From positions 1,736,001 to 1,800,000 of the forward strand of contig OZ038530.1 of assembly GCA_964036665.1 (NCBI GenBank): a stretch of 64,000 bases of DNA. Direction: 5' to 3'. This DNA comes from Gordius sp. MW1. Its lineage: Eukaryota > Nematomorpha > Gordioida > Gordea > Gordiidae. The position numbers and the translations under genes were made by a program. The notes under the pieces were generated by a model. The model did not search any database, was not told the origin of the DNA, and was given only the letters and a program-made list of their open reading frames with translations. Of the stretch, positions 27,382-41,092 are shown one piece after another (position 1 is the first letter of the stretch; each line of letters opens with the position of its first letter).

Positions 27382-29412
27382 AGCGAGCCCATAAATTGCA
27401 TAGCAATTAAAAAATAAATAATTTGGCTTTAATTTGATATCTATCTAAGCATTATTTACGTTGGAAGGACGGACGGACAACGGACGGACACGGACGGTCA
27501 CGGACGGTCACGGACTATCACGGATGGTCACGGACGGTCACGGATGGTCACGGACGGTCACGGACGGTCACGGATAGTCACGGACGGTCACGGATGGTCA
27601 CGGACGGTCACGGATGGTCACGTATGGTCACGGACGGACAACGGACGGACATCAAAAAGCGAGCCCATAAATTGCATATCAATTAAAAAATAAATAATTT
27701 GGCTTTAATTTGCTATCTAAGCATTATTTACGTTGGAAGGACGGATGGTCACGGATCGTCACGGACGGACAACGGACGGACAACAAAAAGCGAGCCCATA
27801 AATAGCATAGCAATTAAAAAATAAATAATTTGGCTTTAATTTGCTATCTAAGCATTATTTACGTTGGAAGAACGGACGGACAACGGACGGTCACGGATGG
27901 ACACGGACGGACACGGACGGTCACGGATGGTCACGGACGGACAACGGACGGACAATAAAAAGCGAGACACATAAATTGCATAGCAATTAAAAAATAAATA
28001 ATTTGGCTTTAATTTGATATCTATCTAAGCATTATTTACGTTGGAAGCACGGACGGACAACGGACGGACACGGACCGTCACGGATGGTCACGGACGGTCA
28101 CGGATGGTCACGGATGGTCACGGACGGTCGGGGACGGACACGGACGGACACGGACGGTCACGGACGGTCACGGACGGACACGGACGGACACGGACGGACA
28201 ACGGACGGACAACAAAAAGCGAGACCCAAAAATTGCATAGCAATTAAAAAATAAATAATTTGGCTTTAATTTGCTATCTAAGCATTATTTACGTTGGAAG
28301 GACGGACGGACAACGGACGGTCACGGATGGTCACGGACGCTCACGGACGGACACGGACGCTCACGGACGGTCACGGATGGTCACGGACGGTCACGGATGG
28401 TTACGGATGGTCACAGACGGTCACGGATGGTCACGGACGGTCACGGATGGTCACGGACGGTCACGGACGGACAACAAAAAGCGAGCCCATAAATTGCATA
28501 GCAATTAAAAAATAAATAATTTGGCTTTAATTTGATATCTATTTAAGCATTATTTACGTTGGAAGGACGGACGGTCACGGATGGTCACGGACGGTCACGG
28601 ACGGTCACGGATCGTCACGGACGGTCACGGATGGTCACGGACTATCACGGATGATCACGGACGGTCACGGATAGTCACGGATGGTCACGGACGGTCACGG
28701 ATGGTCACTGACGGACAACGGACGGACAACAAAAAGTTAGCCCATAAATTGCATAGCAATTAAAAAATAAATAATGTGTCTTTAATTTGCTATCTAAGCA
28801 TTATTTACGTTGGAAGAACGGACGGACAACAAACGGTCACGGACAGACACGGACGAACAACTGACGGACACGGACGCACAACGGACGGACAACAAAAAGC
28901 GAGCCCATAAATTGCATAGCAATCAAAAAAATAAATAATTTGGCTTTAATTTGATATCTATCTAAGCATTATTAACGTTGGAAGGACGGACGGACAACGG
29001 ACGGACACGGACCGTCACGGATGGTCACGGATCGTCACGGACGGTCACGAATGGTCACGGATGGTCACGGACGGTCACGGACGGACACGGACGGACACGG
29101 ACGGTCACGGACTGTCACGGACGGACACGGACGGACAACAAAGAGCGAGACCCAAAAATTGCATAGCAATTAAAAAATAAATATTTTGGCTTTAATTTGC
29201 TATCTAAGCATTATTTATGTTGGAAGGACGGACGGTCACGGATGGTCACGGACGGTAACGGACGGACAACGGACGGACAACAAAAAGCGAGACACATAAA
29301 TTGCATAGCAATTAAAAAATAAATAATTTGGCTTTAATATGATATCTATCTAAGCATTATTTACGTTGGGCATGACGGACGGACACGGACGGACAACGGA
29401 CGGACAACAAAA
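27382..29412 (+). repeat. Higher-order repeat E, truncated copy (2031 bp)
   Basis: Matches 21534-23564 at a constant offset of 5848 bp, so it lacks the first 970 bp of the 3.0-kb unit. The join to block D before it lies inside a spacer. Confidence 0.9.
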
Positions 29413-32400
29413 AGCGAGCCCATAAATTGCATAGCAATTAAAAAATAAATAATTTATCTTTAATTTGATATCTATCTAAGCATTATTTACGTTGGAAGGA
29501 CGGACGGTAACGAACGGTCACGGATGGTCACGGATGGCCACGGACGGTCACGGACGGTCACGGACGGTCACGGATGGTCACGGACGGTCACGGACGGTCA
29601 CGGACGGTCACGGATCGTCAGACGGTCACGGATGATCACGGATAGTCACGGATGGTCACGGAAGGTCACGGATGGTCACGGATGGTCACGGATGGTCACG
29701 GATGGTCACGGACGGACAACGGACGGACAACAAAAAGCGAGCCCATAAATTGCATAGCAATTAAAAAATAAATAATTTGGCTTTATTTTGATATCTATCT
29801 AAGCATTATTTACGTTGGAAGGACGGACGGTAACGGACGGTCACGGATGGTCACGGATGGTCACGGACGGTCACGGACGGTCACGGACGGTCACGGATGG
29901 TCACGGACGGTCACGGACGGTCACGGATAGTCACGGATGGTCACGGACGGTCACGGACGGTCACGAATAGTCACGGATGGTCACGGACGGTCACGGACGG
30001 TCACGGATGGTCACGGACGGTCACGGACGGACAACAGACGGACAAAAAAAAGCGAGCCCATAAATTGCATAGCAATTAAAAAATAAATAATTTGGCTTTA
30101 ATTTGATATCTATCTAAGCATTATTTACGTTGGAAGGACGGACGGACAACGGACGTACACGGACGGTCACGGACGGTCACGGATGGTCACGGACGGTCAC
30201 GGACGGTCACGGACGGTCACGGATAGTCACGGATGGTCACGGACGGTCACGGACGGTCACGAATAGTCACGGATGGTCACGGACGGTCACGGACGGTCAC
30301 GGACGGTCACGGATGGTCACGGATGGACACGGACGGTCACGGATGGTCACGGACGGTCACGGACGGACAACAGACGGACAACAAAAAGCGAGCCCATAAA
30401 TTGCATAGCAATTAAAAAATAAATAATTTGGCTTTAATTTGATATCTATCTAAGCATTATTTACGTTGGAAGGACGGACGGACAACGGACGGACACGGAC
30501 GGTCACGGACGGTCACGGACTATCACGGATGGTCACGGACGGTCACGGATGGTCACGGACGGTCACGGACGGTCACGGATAGTCACGGACGGTCACGGAT
30601 GGTCACGGACGGTCACGGATGGTCACGTATGGTCACGGACGGACAACGGACGGACATCAAAAAGCGAGCCCATAAATTGCATATCAATTAAAAAATAAAT
30701 AATTTGGCTTTAATTTGCTATCTAAGCATTATTTACGTTGGAAGGACGGACGGTCACGGATCGTCACGGACGGACAACGGACGGACAACAAAAAGCGAGC
30801 CCATAAATAGCATAGCAATTAAAAAATAAATAATTTGGCTTTAATTTGCTATCTAAGCATTATTTACGTTGGAAGAACGGACGGACAACGGACGGTCACG
30901 GATGGACACGGACGGACACGGACGGTCACGGATGGTCACGGACGGACAACGGACGGACAATAAAAAGCGAGACACATAAATTGCATAGCAATTAAAAAAT
31001 AAATAATTTGGCTTTAATTTGATATCTATCTAAGCATTATTTACGTTGGAAGCACGGACGGACAACGGACGGACACGGACCGTCACGGATGGTCACGGAC
31101 GGTCACGGATGGTCACGGATGGTCACGGACGGTCGGGGACGGACACGGACGGACACGGACGGTCACGGACGGTCACGGACGGACACGGACGGACACGGAC
31201 GGACAACGGACGGACAACAAAAAGCGAGACCCAAAAATTGCATAGCAATTAAAAAATAAATAATTTGGCTTTAATTTGCTATCTAAGCATTATTTACGTT
31301 GGAAGGACGGACGGACAACGGACGGTCACGGATGGTCACGGACGCTCACGGACGGACACGGACGCTCACGGACGGTCACGGATGGTCACGGACGGTCACG
31401 GATGGTTACGGATGGTCACAGACGGTCACGGATGGTCACGGACGGTCACGGATGGTCACGGACGGTCACGGACGGACAACAAAAAGCGAGCCCATAAATT
31501 GCATAGCAATTAAAAAATAAATAATTTGGCTTTAATTTGATATCTATCTAAGCATTATTTACGTTGGAAGGACGGACGGTCACGGATGGTCACGGACGGT
31601 CACGGACGGTCACGGATCGTCACGGACGGTCACGGATGGTCACGGACTATCACGGATGATCACGGACGGTCACGGATAGTCACGGATGGTCACGGACGGT
31701 CACGGATGGTCACTGACGGACAACGGACGGACAACAAAAAGTTAGCCCATAAATTGCATAGCAATTAAAAAATAAATAATGTGTCTTTAATTTTTCTATC
31801 TAAGCATTATTTACGTTGGAAGAACGGACGGACAACAAACGGTCACGGACAGACACGGACGAACAACTGACGGACACGGACGCACAACGGACGGACAACA
31901 AAAAGCGAGCCCATAAATTGCATAGCAATCAAAAAAATAAATAATTTGGCTTTAATTTGATATCTATCTAAGCATTATTAACGTTGGAAGGACGGACGGA
32001 CAACGGACGGACACGGACCGTCACGGATGGTCACGGATCGTCACGGACGGTCACGAATGGTCACGGATGGTCACGGACGGTCACGGACGGACACGGACGG
32101 ACACGGACGGTCACGGACTGTCACGGACGGACACGGACGGACAACAAAGAGCGAGACCCAAAAATTGCATAGCAATTAAAAAATAAATATTTTGGCTTTA
32201 ATTTGCTATCTAAGCATTATTTATGTTGGAAGGACGGACGGTCACGGATGGTCACGGACGGTAACGGACGGACAACGGACGGACAACAAAAAGCGAGACA
32301 CATAAATTGCATAGCAATTAAAAAATAAATAATTTGGCTTTAATATGATATCTATCTAAGCATTATTTACGTTGGGCATGACGGACGGACACGGACGGAC

Positions 32401-32418
32401 AACGGACGGACAACAAAA
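29413..32418 (+). repeat. Higher-order repeat E, full copy (3006 bp)
   Basis: Matches 20560-23564 at an offset of 8853 bp. It is one base longer because of a private change in one spacer, TTTAATTTTTCTATC near 31790 in place of TTTAATTTGCTATC. Apart from isolated substitutions such as GGTAACGAACGG (near 29513), the copies look almost identical. Confidence 0.92.
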
Positions 32419-35403
32419 AGCGAGCCCATAAATTGCATAGCAATTAAAAAATAAATAATTTATCTTTAATTTGATATCTATCTAAGCATTATTTACGTTG
32501 GAAGGACGGACGGTAACGAACGGTCACGGATGGTCACGGATGGCCACGGACGGTCACGGACGGTCACGGACGGTCACGGATGGTCACGGACGGTCACGGA
32601 CGGTCACGGACGGTCACGGATCGTCAGACGGTCACGGATGATCACGGATAGTCACGGATGGTCACGGAAGGTCACGGATGGTCACGGATGGTCACGGATG
32701 GTCACGGATGGTCACGGACGGACAACGGACGGACAACAAAAAGCGAGCCCATAAATTGCATAGCAATTAAAAAATAAATAATTTGGCTTTATTTTGATAT
32801 CTATCTAAGCATTATTTACGTTGGAAGGACGGACGGTAACGGACGGTCACGGATGGTCACGGATGGTCACGGACGGTCACGGATGGTCACGGACGGTCAC
32901 GGACGGTCACGGATAGTCACGGATGGTCACGGACGGTCACGGACGGTCACGAATAGTCACGGATGGTCACGGACGGTCACGGACGGTCACGGATGGTCAC
33001 GGACGGTCACGGACGGACAACAGACGGACAAAAAAAAGCGAGCCCATAAATTGCATAGCAATTAAAAAATAAATAATTTGGCTTTAATTTGATATCTATC
33101 TAAGCATTATTTACGTTGGAAGGACGGACGGACAACGGACGTACACGGACGGTCACGGACGGTCACGGATGGTCACGGACGGTCACGGACGGTCACGGAC
33201 GGTCACGGATAGTCACGGATGGTCACGGACGGTCACGGACGGTCACGAATAGTCACGGATGGTCACGGACGGTCACGGACGGTCACGGACGGTCACGGAT
33301 GGTCACGGATGGACACGGACGGTCACGGATGGTCACGGACGGTCACGGACGGACAACAGACGGACAACAAAAAGCGAGCCCATAAATTGCATAGCAATTA
33401 AAAAATAAATAATTTGGCTTTAATTTGATATCTATCTAAGCATTATTTACGTTGGAAGGACGGACGGACAACGGACGGACACGGACGGTCACGGACGGTC
33501 ACGGACTATCACGGATGGTCACGGACGGTCACGGATGGTCACGGACGGTCACGGACGGTCACGGATAGTCACGGACGGTCACGGATGGTCACGGACGGTC
33601 ACGGATGGTCACGTATGGTCACGGACGGACAACGGACGGACATCAAAAAGCGAGCCCATAAATTGCATATCAATTAAAAAATAAATAATTTGGCTTTAAT
33701 TTGCTATCTAAGCATTATTTACGTTGGAAGGACGGACGGTCACGGATCGTCACGGACGGACAACGGACGGACAACAAAAAGCGAGCCCATAAATAGCATA
33801 GCAATTAAAAAATAAATAATTTGGCTTTAATTTGCTATCTAAGCATTATTTACGTTGGAAGAACGGACGGACAACGGACGGTCACGGATGGACACGGACG
33901 GACACGGACGGTCACGGATGGTCACGGACGGACAACGGACGGACAATAAAAAGCGAGACACATAAATTGCATAGCAATTAAAAAATAAATAATTTGGCTT
34001 TAATTTGATATCTATCTAAGCATTATTTACGTTGGAAGCACGGACGGACAACGGACGGACACGGACCGTCACGGATGGTCACGGACGGTCACGGATGGTC
34101 ACGGATGGTCACGGACGGTCGGGGACGGACACGGACGGACACGGACGGTCACGGACGGTCACGGACGGACACGGACGGACACGGACGGACAACGGACGGA
34201 CAACAAAAAGCGAGACCCAAAAATTGCATAGCAATTAAAAAATAAATAATTTGGCTTTAATTTGCTATCTAAGCATTATTTACGTTGGAAGGACGGACGG
34301 ACAACGGACGGTCACGGATGGTCACGGACGCTCACGGACGGACACGGACGCTCACGGACGGTCACGGATGGTCACGGACGGTCACGGATGGTTACGGATG
34401 GTCACAGACGGTCACGGATGGTCACGGACGGTCACGGATGGTCACGGACGGTCACGGACGGACAACAAAAAGCGAGCCCATAAATTGCATAGCAATTAAA
34501 AAATAAATAATTTGGCTTTAATTTGATATCTATCTAAGCATTATTTACGTTGGAAGGACGGACGGTCACGGATGGTCACGGACGGTCACGGACGGTCACG
34601 GATCGTCACGGACGGTCACGGATGGTCACGGACTATCACGGATGATCACGGACGGTCACGGATAGTCACGGATGGTCACGGACGGTCACGGATGGTCACT
34701 GACGGACAACGGACGGACAACAAAAAGTTAGCCCATAAATTGCATAGCAATTAAAAAATAAATAATGTGTCTTTAATTTGCTATCTAAGCATTATTTACG
34801 TTGGAAGAACGGACGGACAACAAACGGTCACGGACAGACACGGACGAACAACTGACGGACACGGACGCACAACGGACGGACAACAAAAAGCGAGCCCATA
34901 AATTGCATAGCAATCAAAAAAATAAATAATTTGGCTTTAATTTGATATCTATCTAAGCATTATTAACGTTGGAAGGACGGACGGACAACGGACGGACAAG
35001 CACCGTCACGGATGGTCACGGATCGTCACGGACGGTCACGAATGGTCACGGATGGTCACGGACGGTCACGGACGGACACGGACGGACACGGACGGTCACG
35101 GACTGTCACGGACGGACACGGACGGACAACAAAGAGCGAGACCCAAAAATTGCATAGCAATTAAAAAACAAATATTTTGGCTTTAATTTGCTATCTAAGC
35201 ATTATTTATGTTGGAAGGACGGACGGTCACGGATGGTCACGGACGGTAACGGACGGACAACGGACGGACAACAAAAAGCGAGACACATAAATTGCATAGC
35301 AATTAAAAAATAAATAATTTGGCTTTAATATGATATCTATCTAAGCATTATTTACGTTGGGCATGACGGACGGACACGGACGGACAACGGACGGACAACA
35401 AAA
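32419..35403 (+). repeat. Higher-order repeat E, full copy (2985 bp)
   Basis: Tandem to the previous copy and 21 bp shorter: two decamers are missing from the array near 32850 and the single inserted base is absent. It shares GGTAACGAACGG (near 32514) and GGACGTACACGG (near 33140) with the preceding copy. These two are therefore closest relatives. A private change is GGACAAGCACCGTC near 34995. Confidence 0.92.
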
Positions 35404-36143
35404 AGCGAGCCCATAAATTGCATAGCAATTAAAAAATAAATAATTTGGCTTTAATTTGATATCTATCTAAGCATTATTTACGTTGGAAGGACGGACGGTC
35501 ACGGACGGTCACGGATGGTCACGGATGGTCACGGACGGTCACGGACGGACACGGACGGTCACGGATGGTCACGGACGGTCACGAACGGTTACGGATCGTC
35601 ACGGACGGTCACGGATGGTCACGGACTATCACGGATGATCAAGGACGGTCACGGATAGTCACGGATGGTCACGGACGGTCACGGATGGTCACTGACGGAC
35701 AACGGACGGACAACAAAAAGCGAGCCCATAAATTGCATAGCAATTATAAAATAAATAATTTGGCTTTAATTTGATATATATCTAAGCATTATTTACGTTG
35801 GAAGGACGGACGGACAACGGACGGTCACGGATGGTCACGGATCGTCACGGACGGTCACGGATGGTCACGGATGGTCACGGACGGTCACGGACGGACACGG
35901 ACGGTCACGGACGGTCACGGACGGTCACGGACGGTCACGAATAGTCACGGACGGTCACGGATGCTCACGGATGGTCACGGACGGTCACGGACGGACACGG
36001 ACGGACACGGACAGACACGGACGAACACGGACGGACACGTACGGACACGGACGGACACGGACGGTCACGGACGGTCACGGATGGTCACGGACGGTCACGG
36101 ACGGACACGGACGGTCACGGACGGTCACGGACGGACAACAAAA
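35404..36143 (+). repeat. Copy of the terminal part of C copy 2
   Basis: Corresponds to 23565-24294 (offset 11839 then 11849 bp, one extra decamer). Together with block D copy 2 it forms a single duplication of about 3.8 kb, 23565-27381 to 35404-39190. Confidence 0.9.
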
Positions 36144-39100
36144 AGCGAGCCCATAAATTGCATAGCAATTAAAAAAATAAATAATTTGGCTTTAATTTGA
36201 TATCTATCTAAGCATTATTTACGTTGGAAGGACGGACGGACAACGGACGGACACGGACCGTCACGGATGGTCACGGATCGTCACGGACGGTCATGGATGG
36301 TCATGGATGGTCACGGAAGGACACAAACGGTCACAGAGGGTCACGGACGGACAACGGACGGACAACGGACGGACAACAAAAAGCGAGACCCAAAAATTGC
36401 ATAGCAATTAAAAAATAAATAATTTGGCTTTAATTTGCTATCTAAGCATTATTTACGTTGGAAGGACGGACGGACAACAGACGGTCACGGATTGACACGG
36501 ACGGACACGGACGGTCACGGATGGTCACGGACGGTCACGGATGGTCACGGACGGTCACGGACGGACACGGACATCACGGACGGTCACGGACGGACAACAA
36601 AAAGCGAGCCCATAAATTGCATAGCAATTAAAAAATAAATAATTTGGCTTTAATTTGGTATCTATCTAAGCATTATTTACGTTGGAAGGACGGACGGACA
36701 ACGGACGAACACGGACCGTCACGGATGGTCACGGATCGTCACGGACGGTCACGGATGGTCACGGATGGTCACGGACGGTCACGGACGGACACGGACGGAC
36801 ACGGACGGACACGGACGGACACGGACGGACACGGACGGTCACGGACGGTCACGGACGGTCACGGACGGTCACGGACGGTCACGGACGGACAACGGACGGA
36901 CAACGGACGGACAACAAAAAGCGAGACCCAAAAATTGCATAGCAATTAAAAAATGAATTATTTGGCTTTAATTTGCTATCTAAGCATTATTTACGTTGGA
37001 AGGACGGACGGTCACGGACGGTCACGGATGGTCACGGATGGTCACGGACGGTCACGGATGGTCACGGATGGTCACGGACGGTCACGGATGATCACGGATA
37101 GTCACGGATGGTCACGGAAGGTCACGGATGGTCACGGATGGTCACGGATGGTCACGGACAGACAACGGACGGACAACAAAAAGCGAGCTCATAAATTGCA
37201 TAGCAATTAAAAAATAAATAATTTGGCTTTAATTTGATATCTATCTAAGCATTATTTACGTTGGAAGGACGGACGGACAACGGACGGACACGGACGGTCA
37301 CGGACGGTCACGGACTATCACGGATGGTCACGGACGGTCACGGATGGTCACGGACGGTCACGGATAGTCACGGACGGTCACGGATGGTCACGGACGGTCA
37401 CGGATGGTCACGGATGGTCACGGACGGACAACGGACGGACATCAAAAAGCGAGCCCATAAATTGCATATCAATTAAAAAATAAATAATTTGGCTTTAATT
37501 TGCTATCTAAGCATTATTTACGTTGGAAGGACGGACGGTCACGGATCGTCACGGACGGACAACGGACTGACAACAAAAAGCGAGCCCATAAATAGCATAG
37601 CAATTAAAAAATAAATAATTTGGCTTTAATTTGCTATCTAAGCATTGTTTACGGACGGTCACGGAAGGTCACGGAAGGTCACGGACTGTCACGGATGGTC
37701 ACGGACACGGACGGACAACGGACGGACAACAAAAAGCGAGACCCAAAAATTGCATAGCAATTAAAAAATAAATAATTTGGCTTTAATTTGATATCTATCT
37801 AAGCATTATTTACGTTGGAAGGACGGACGGACAACTGACGGACACGGCCGGTCACGGATGGTCACGGACGGTCACGGATGGTCACGGACGGTCTCGGATA
37901 ATCACGGACAGTCACGGACGGTCACAGATGGTCACGGACGAACAACGGATGGACACGGACGGACACGGACGGACACGGACGGTCACGGATGGTCACGGAC
38001 GGACAACGGACGGACAATAAAAAGCAACCCATAGAGACCCAAAAATTGCATAGCAATTAAAAAATAAATAATTTGGCTTTAATTTGATATCTAAGCATTA
38101 TTTACGTTGGAAGGACGGACGGTCACGGATCGTCACGGACGGACAACGGACGGACAACAAAAAGCGAGACTTAAAAATTGCATAGCAATTAAAAAATAAA
38201 TAATTTGGCTTTAATTTGATATCTATCTAAGCATTATTTACGTTGGAAGGACGGACGGACAACGGACGGACACGGACCGTCACGGATGGTCACGGATCGT
38301 CACGGACGGTCACGGATGGTCACGGATCGTCACGGACGGTCACGGACGGACACGGACGGACACGAACGGTCACGGACGGTCACGGACGGTCACGGACGGT
38401 CACGGACGGACAACGGACGGACAACTGACGGACAACAAAAAGCGAGACCCAAAAATTGCATAGCAATTAAAAAATAAATAATTTGGCTTTAATTTGCTAT
38501 CTAAGCATTATTTACGTTGGAAGGACGGACGGACAACAGACGGTCACGGATTGACACGGACGGACACGGACGGTCACGGATGGTCACGGACGGTCACGGA
38601 TGGTCACGGACGGTCACGGACGGGCACGGACGGTCACGGACGGTCACGGACGGACAACAAAAAGCGAGCCCATAAATTGCATAGCAATTAAAAAATAAAT
38701 AATTTGGCTTTAATTTGATATCTATCTAAGCATTATTTACGTTGGAAGGACGGACGGACAACGGACGGACACGGACCGTCACGGATGGTCACGGATCGTC
38801 ACGGATGGTCACGGATGGTCACGGATGGTTACGGACGGTCACGGACGGACACGGACGGACACGGACGGACACGGACGGTCACGGACGGTCACGGACGGAC
38901 AACGGACGGACAACAAAAAGCGAGACCCAAAAATTGCATAGCAATTAAAAAATAAATAATTTGGCTTTAATTTGCTATCTAAGCATTATTTACGTTGGAA
39001 GGACGGACGGACAACAGACGGTCACGGATTGACACGGACGGACACGGACGCTCACGGACGGTCACGGATGGTCACGGACGGTCACGGATGGTCACGGACG

Positions 39101-39190
39101 GTCACGGACGGTCACGGATGGTCATTGACGGTCACGGACGGTCACGGACGGTCACGGATGGTCACGGATGGTCACGGACGGACAACAAAA
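36144..39190 (+). repeat. Higher-order repeat D, copy 2 (about 3.05 kb)
   Basis: Matches D copy 1 at offsets of 11849, 11819, 11799 and 11809 bp in turn. The steps of 30, 20 and 10 bp are whole decamers. The spacer near 36950 carries AAAAAATGAATTATTTGG, which converts AATAAA to AATGAA. Confidence 0.9.
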
Positions 39191-41092
39191 AGCGAGCCCA
39201 TAAATTGCATAGCAATTAAAAAATAAATAATTTGGCTTAATTTGATATCTATCTAAGCATTATTTACGTTGGAAGGACGGACGGTCACGGATGGTCACGG
39301 ATGGTCACGGACGGTCACGGACGGTCACGGATGGTCACGGACGGTCACGGATCGTCAGACGGTCACGGATGATCACGGATAGTTACGGATGGTCACGGAA
39401 GGTCACGGATGGTCACGGATGGTCACGGATGGTCACGGATGGTCACGGACGGACAACGGACGGACAACAAAAAGCGAGCCCATAAATTGCATAGCAATTA
39501 AAAAATAAATAATTTGGCTTTAATTTGATATCTATCTAAGAATTATTTACGTTGGAAGGACGGACGGACAACGGACGGACACGGACGGTCACGGACGGTC
39601 ACGGATGGTCACGGATGGTCACGGACGGTCACGGACGGTCACGGATCGTCACGGACGGTCACGGATAGTCACGGATGGTCACGGACGGTCACGGACGGTC
39701 ACGAATAGTCACGGATGGTCACGGACGGTCACGGACGGTCACGGATAGTCACGGATGGACACGGACGGTCACGGATGGTCACCGATGGTCACGGACGGTC
39801 ACGGATGGTCACGGACGGTCACGGATGGTCACGGACGGTCACGGATGGTTACGGATGGTCACGGATAGTTACGGATGGTCACGGACGGTAACGGACGGTC
39901 ACGGAACGACATGGACGGACACGGACGGACACGGACGGACAGGGACGGACACGGATGGACAGGGACGGACACGGACGGACAGGGACGGACACAAGCGAGC
40001 CCAGATATTGCAGAGCAATTAAAAAATAAATCATTTTGGCTTTAATTTGATATGTATCTAAGCATTATTTACGTTGGGCAGGACGGACGGACACGGACGG
40101 ACAACGAACGGACAAAAAAAGCGAGCACATAAATTGCATAGCAATTAAAAAATAAATAATTTGGCTTTAATTTGCTATCTAAGCATTATTTACGGACGGT
40201 CACGGATGGTCACGGACGGTCACGGATGGTCACGGACGGTCACGGACGGTCACGGACGGTCGCGAACGGACAACGGACGGACAACAAAAAGCGAGACACA
40301 TAAATTTCATAGCAATTAAAAAATAAATAATTTGGCTTTAATTTGATATCTATCTAAGCATTATTTACGTTGGAAGGACGGACGGACAACGGACGGACAC
40401 GGACGGACACGGACGGTAACGGATGGTCACAGACGGTCACAGATGGTCACGGATGGTCACGGACTATCACGGATGGTCACGAACGGTCACGGATAGTCAC
40501 GGACGGTCATGGATGGTCACGGACGGTTACGGACGGTCACGGACTGTCACGGACGGTCACGGACGGTCGCGGACAGTCACGGATGGTCACGGATGGTCAC
40601 GGACTATCACGGATGGTCACGGACGTTCACGGATGGTCACGGACGGTCACGGATGGTCACGGACGGTCACGGATGGTCACGGACGGACAACGGACGGACA
40701 AGAAAAAGCGAGCCAGTATATTGCATAGCAATTAAAAAATAAATAATTTGGCTTTAATTTGATATCTATCTAAGCATTATTTACGTTGGGAGGACGGACG
40801 GTCACGGACGGTCACGGATGGTCACGGATGGTCACGGACGGTCACGGACGGTCACGGACATTCACGGTCGGTCACGGCTGGTCACGGACTATCACAGATG
40901 GTCACGGACGGTCACGGATAGACACGTATTGTCACGGACGGTCACGGACGGACAACGGACGGACACGGACGGTCACGGATGGTCACGGATGGTCACGGAC
41001 GGTCACGGACGGACACGGACGGACACGGACGGACACGGACGGTCACGGACGGTCACGGACGGACACGGACGGACAACGGACGGACAACAAAA
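39191..41092 (+). repeat. Higher-order repeat F, copy 1 (about 1.90 kb)
   Basis: Contains an array of more than 400 bp (about 39564-39990), among the longest in the window. It also contains the divergent spacer 39993-40082, a truncated-edge spacer (about 40116-40195), an array with many single-base variants (40386-40695), and a spacer with GAGCCAGTATATTGC and a GTTGGGAGGACGG edge (about 40712-40798). It recurs at 56319-58190. Confidence 0.9.
39993..40082 (+). repeat. Divergent spacer subtype, copy 3
   Basis: The same subtype as 1658-1747, reading CCAGATATTGCAGAGCAATT here. It is preceded by several GGACAGGGACGG monomers. Confidence 0.88.
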
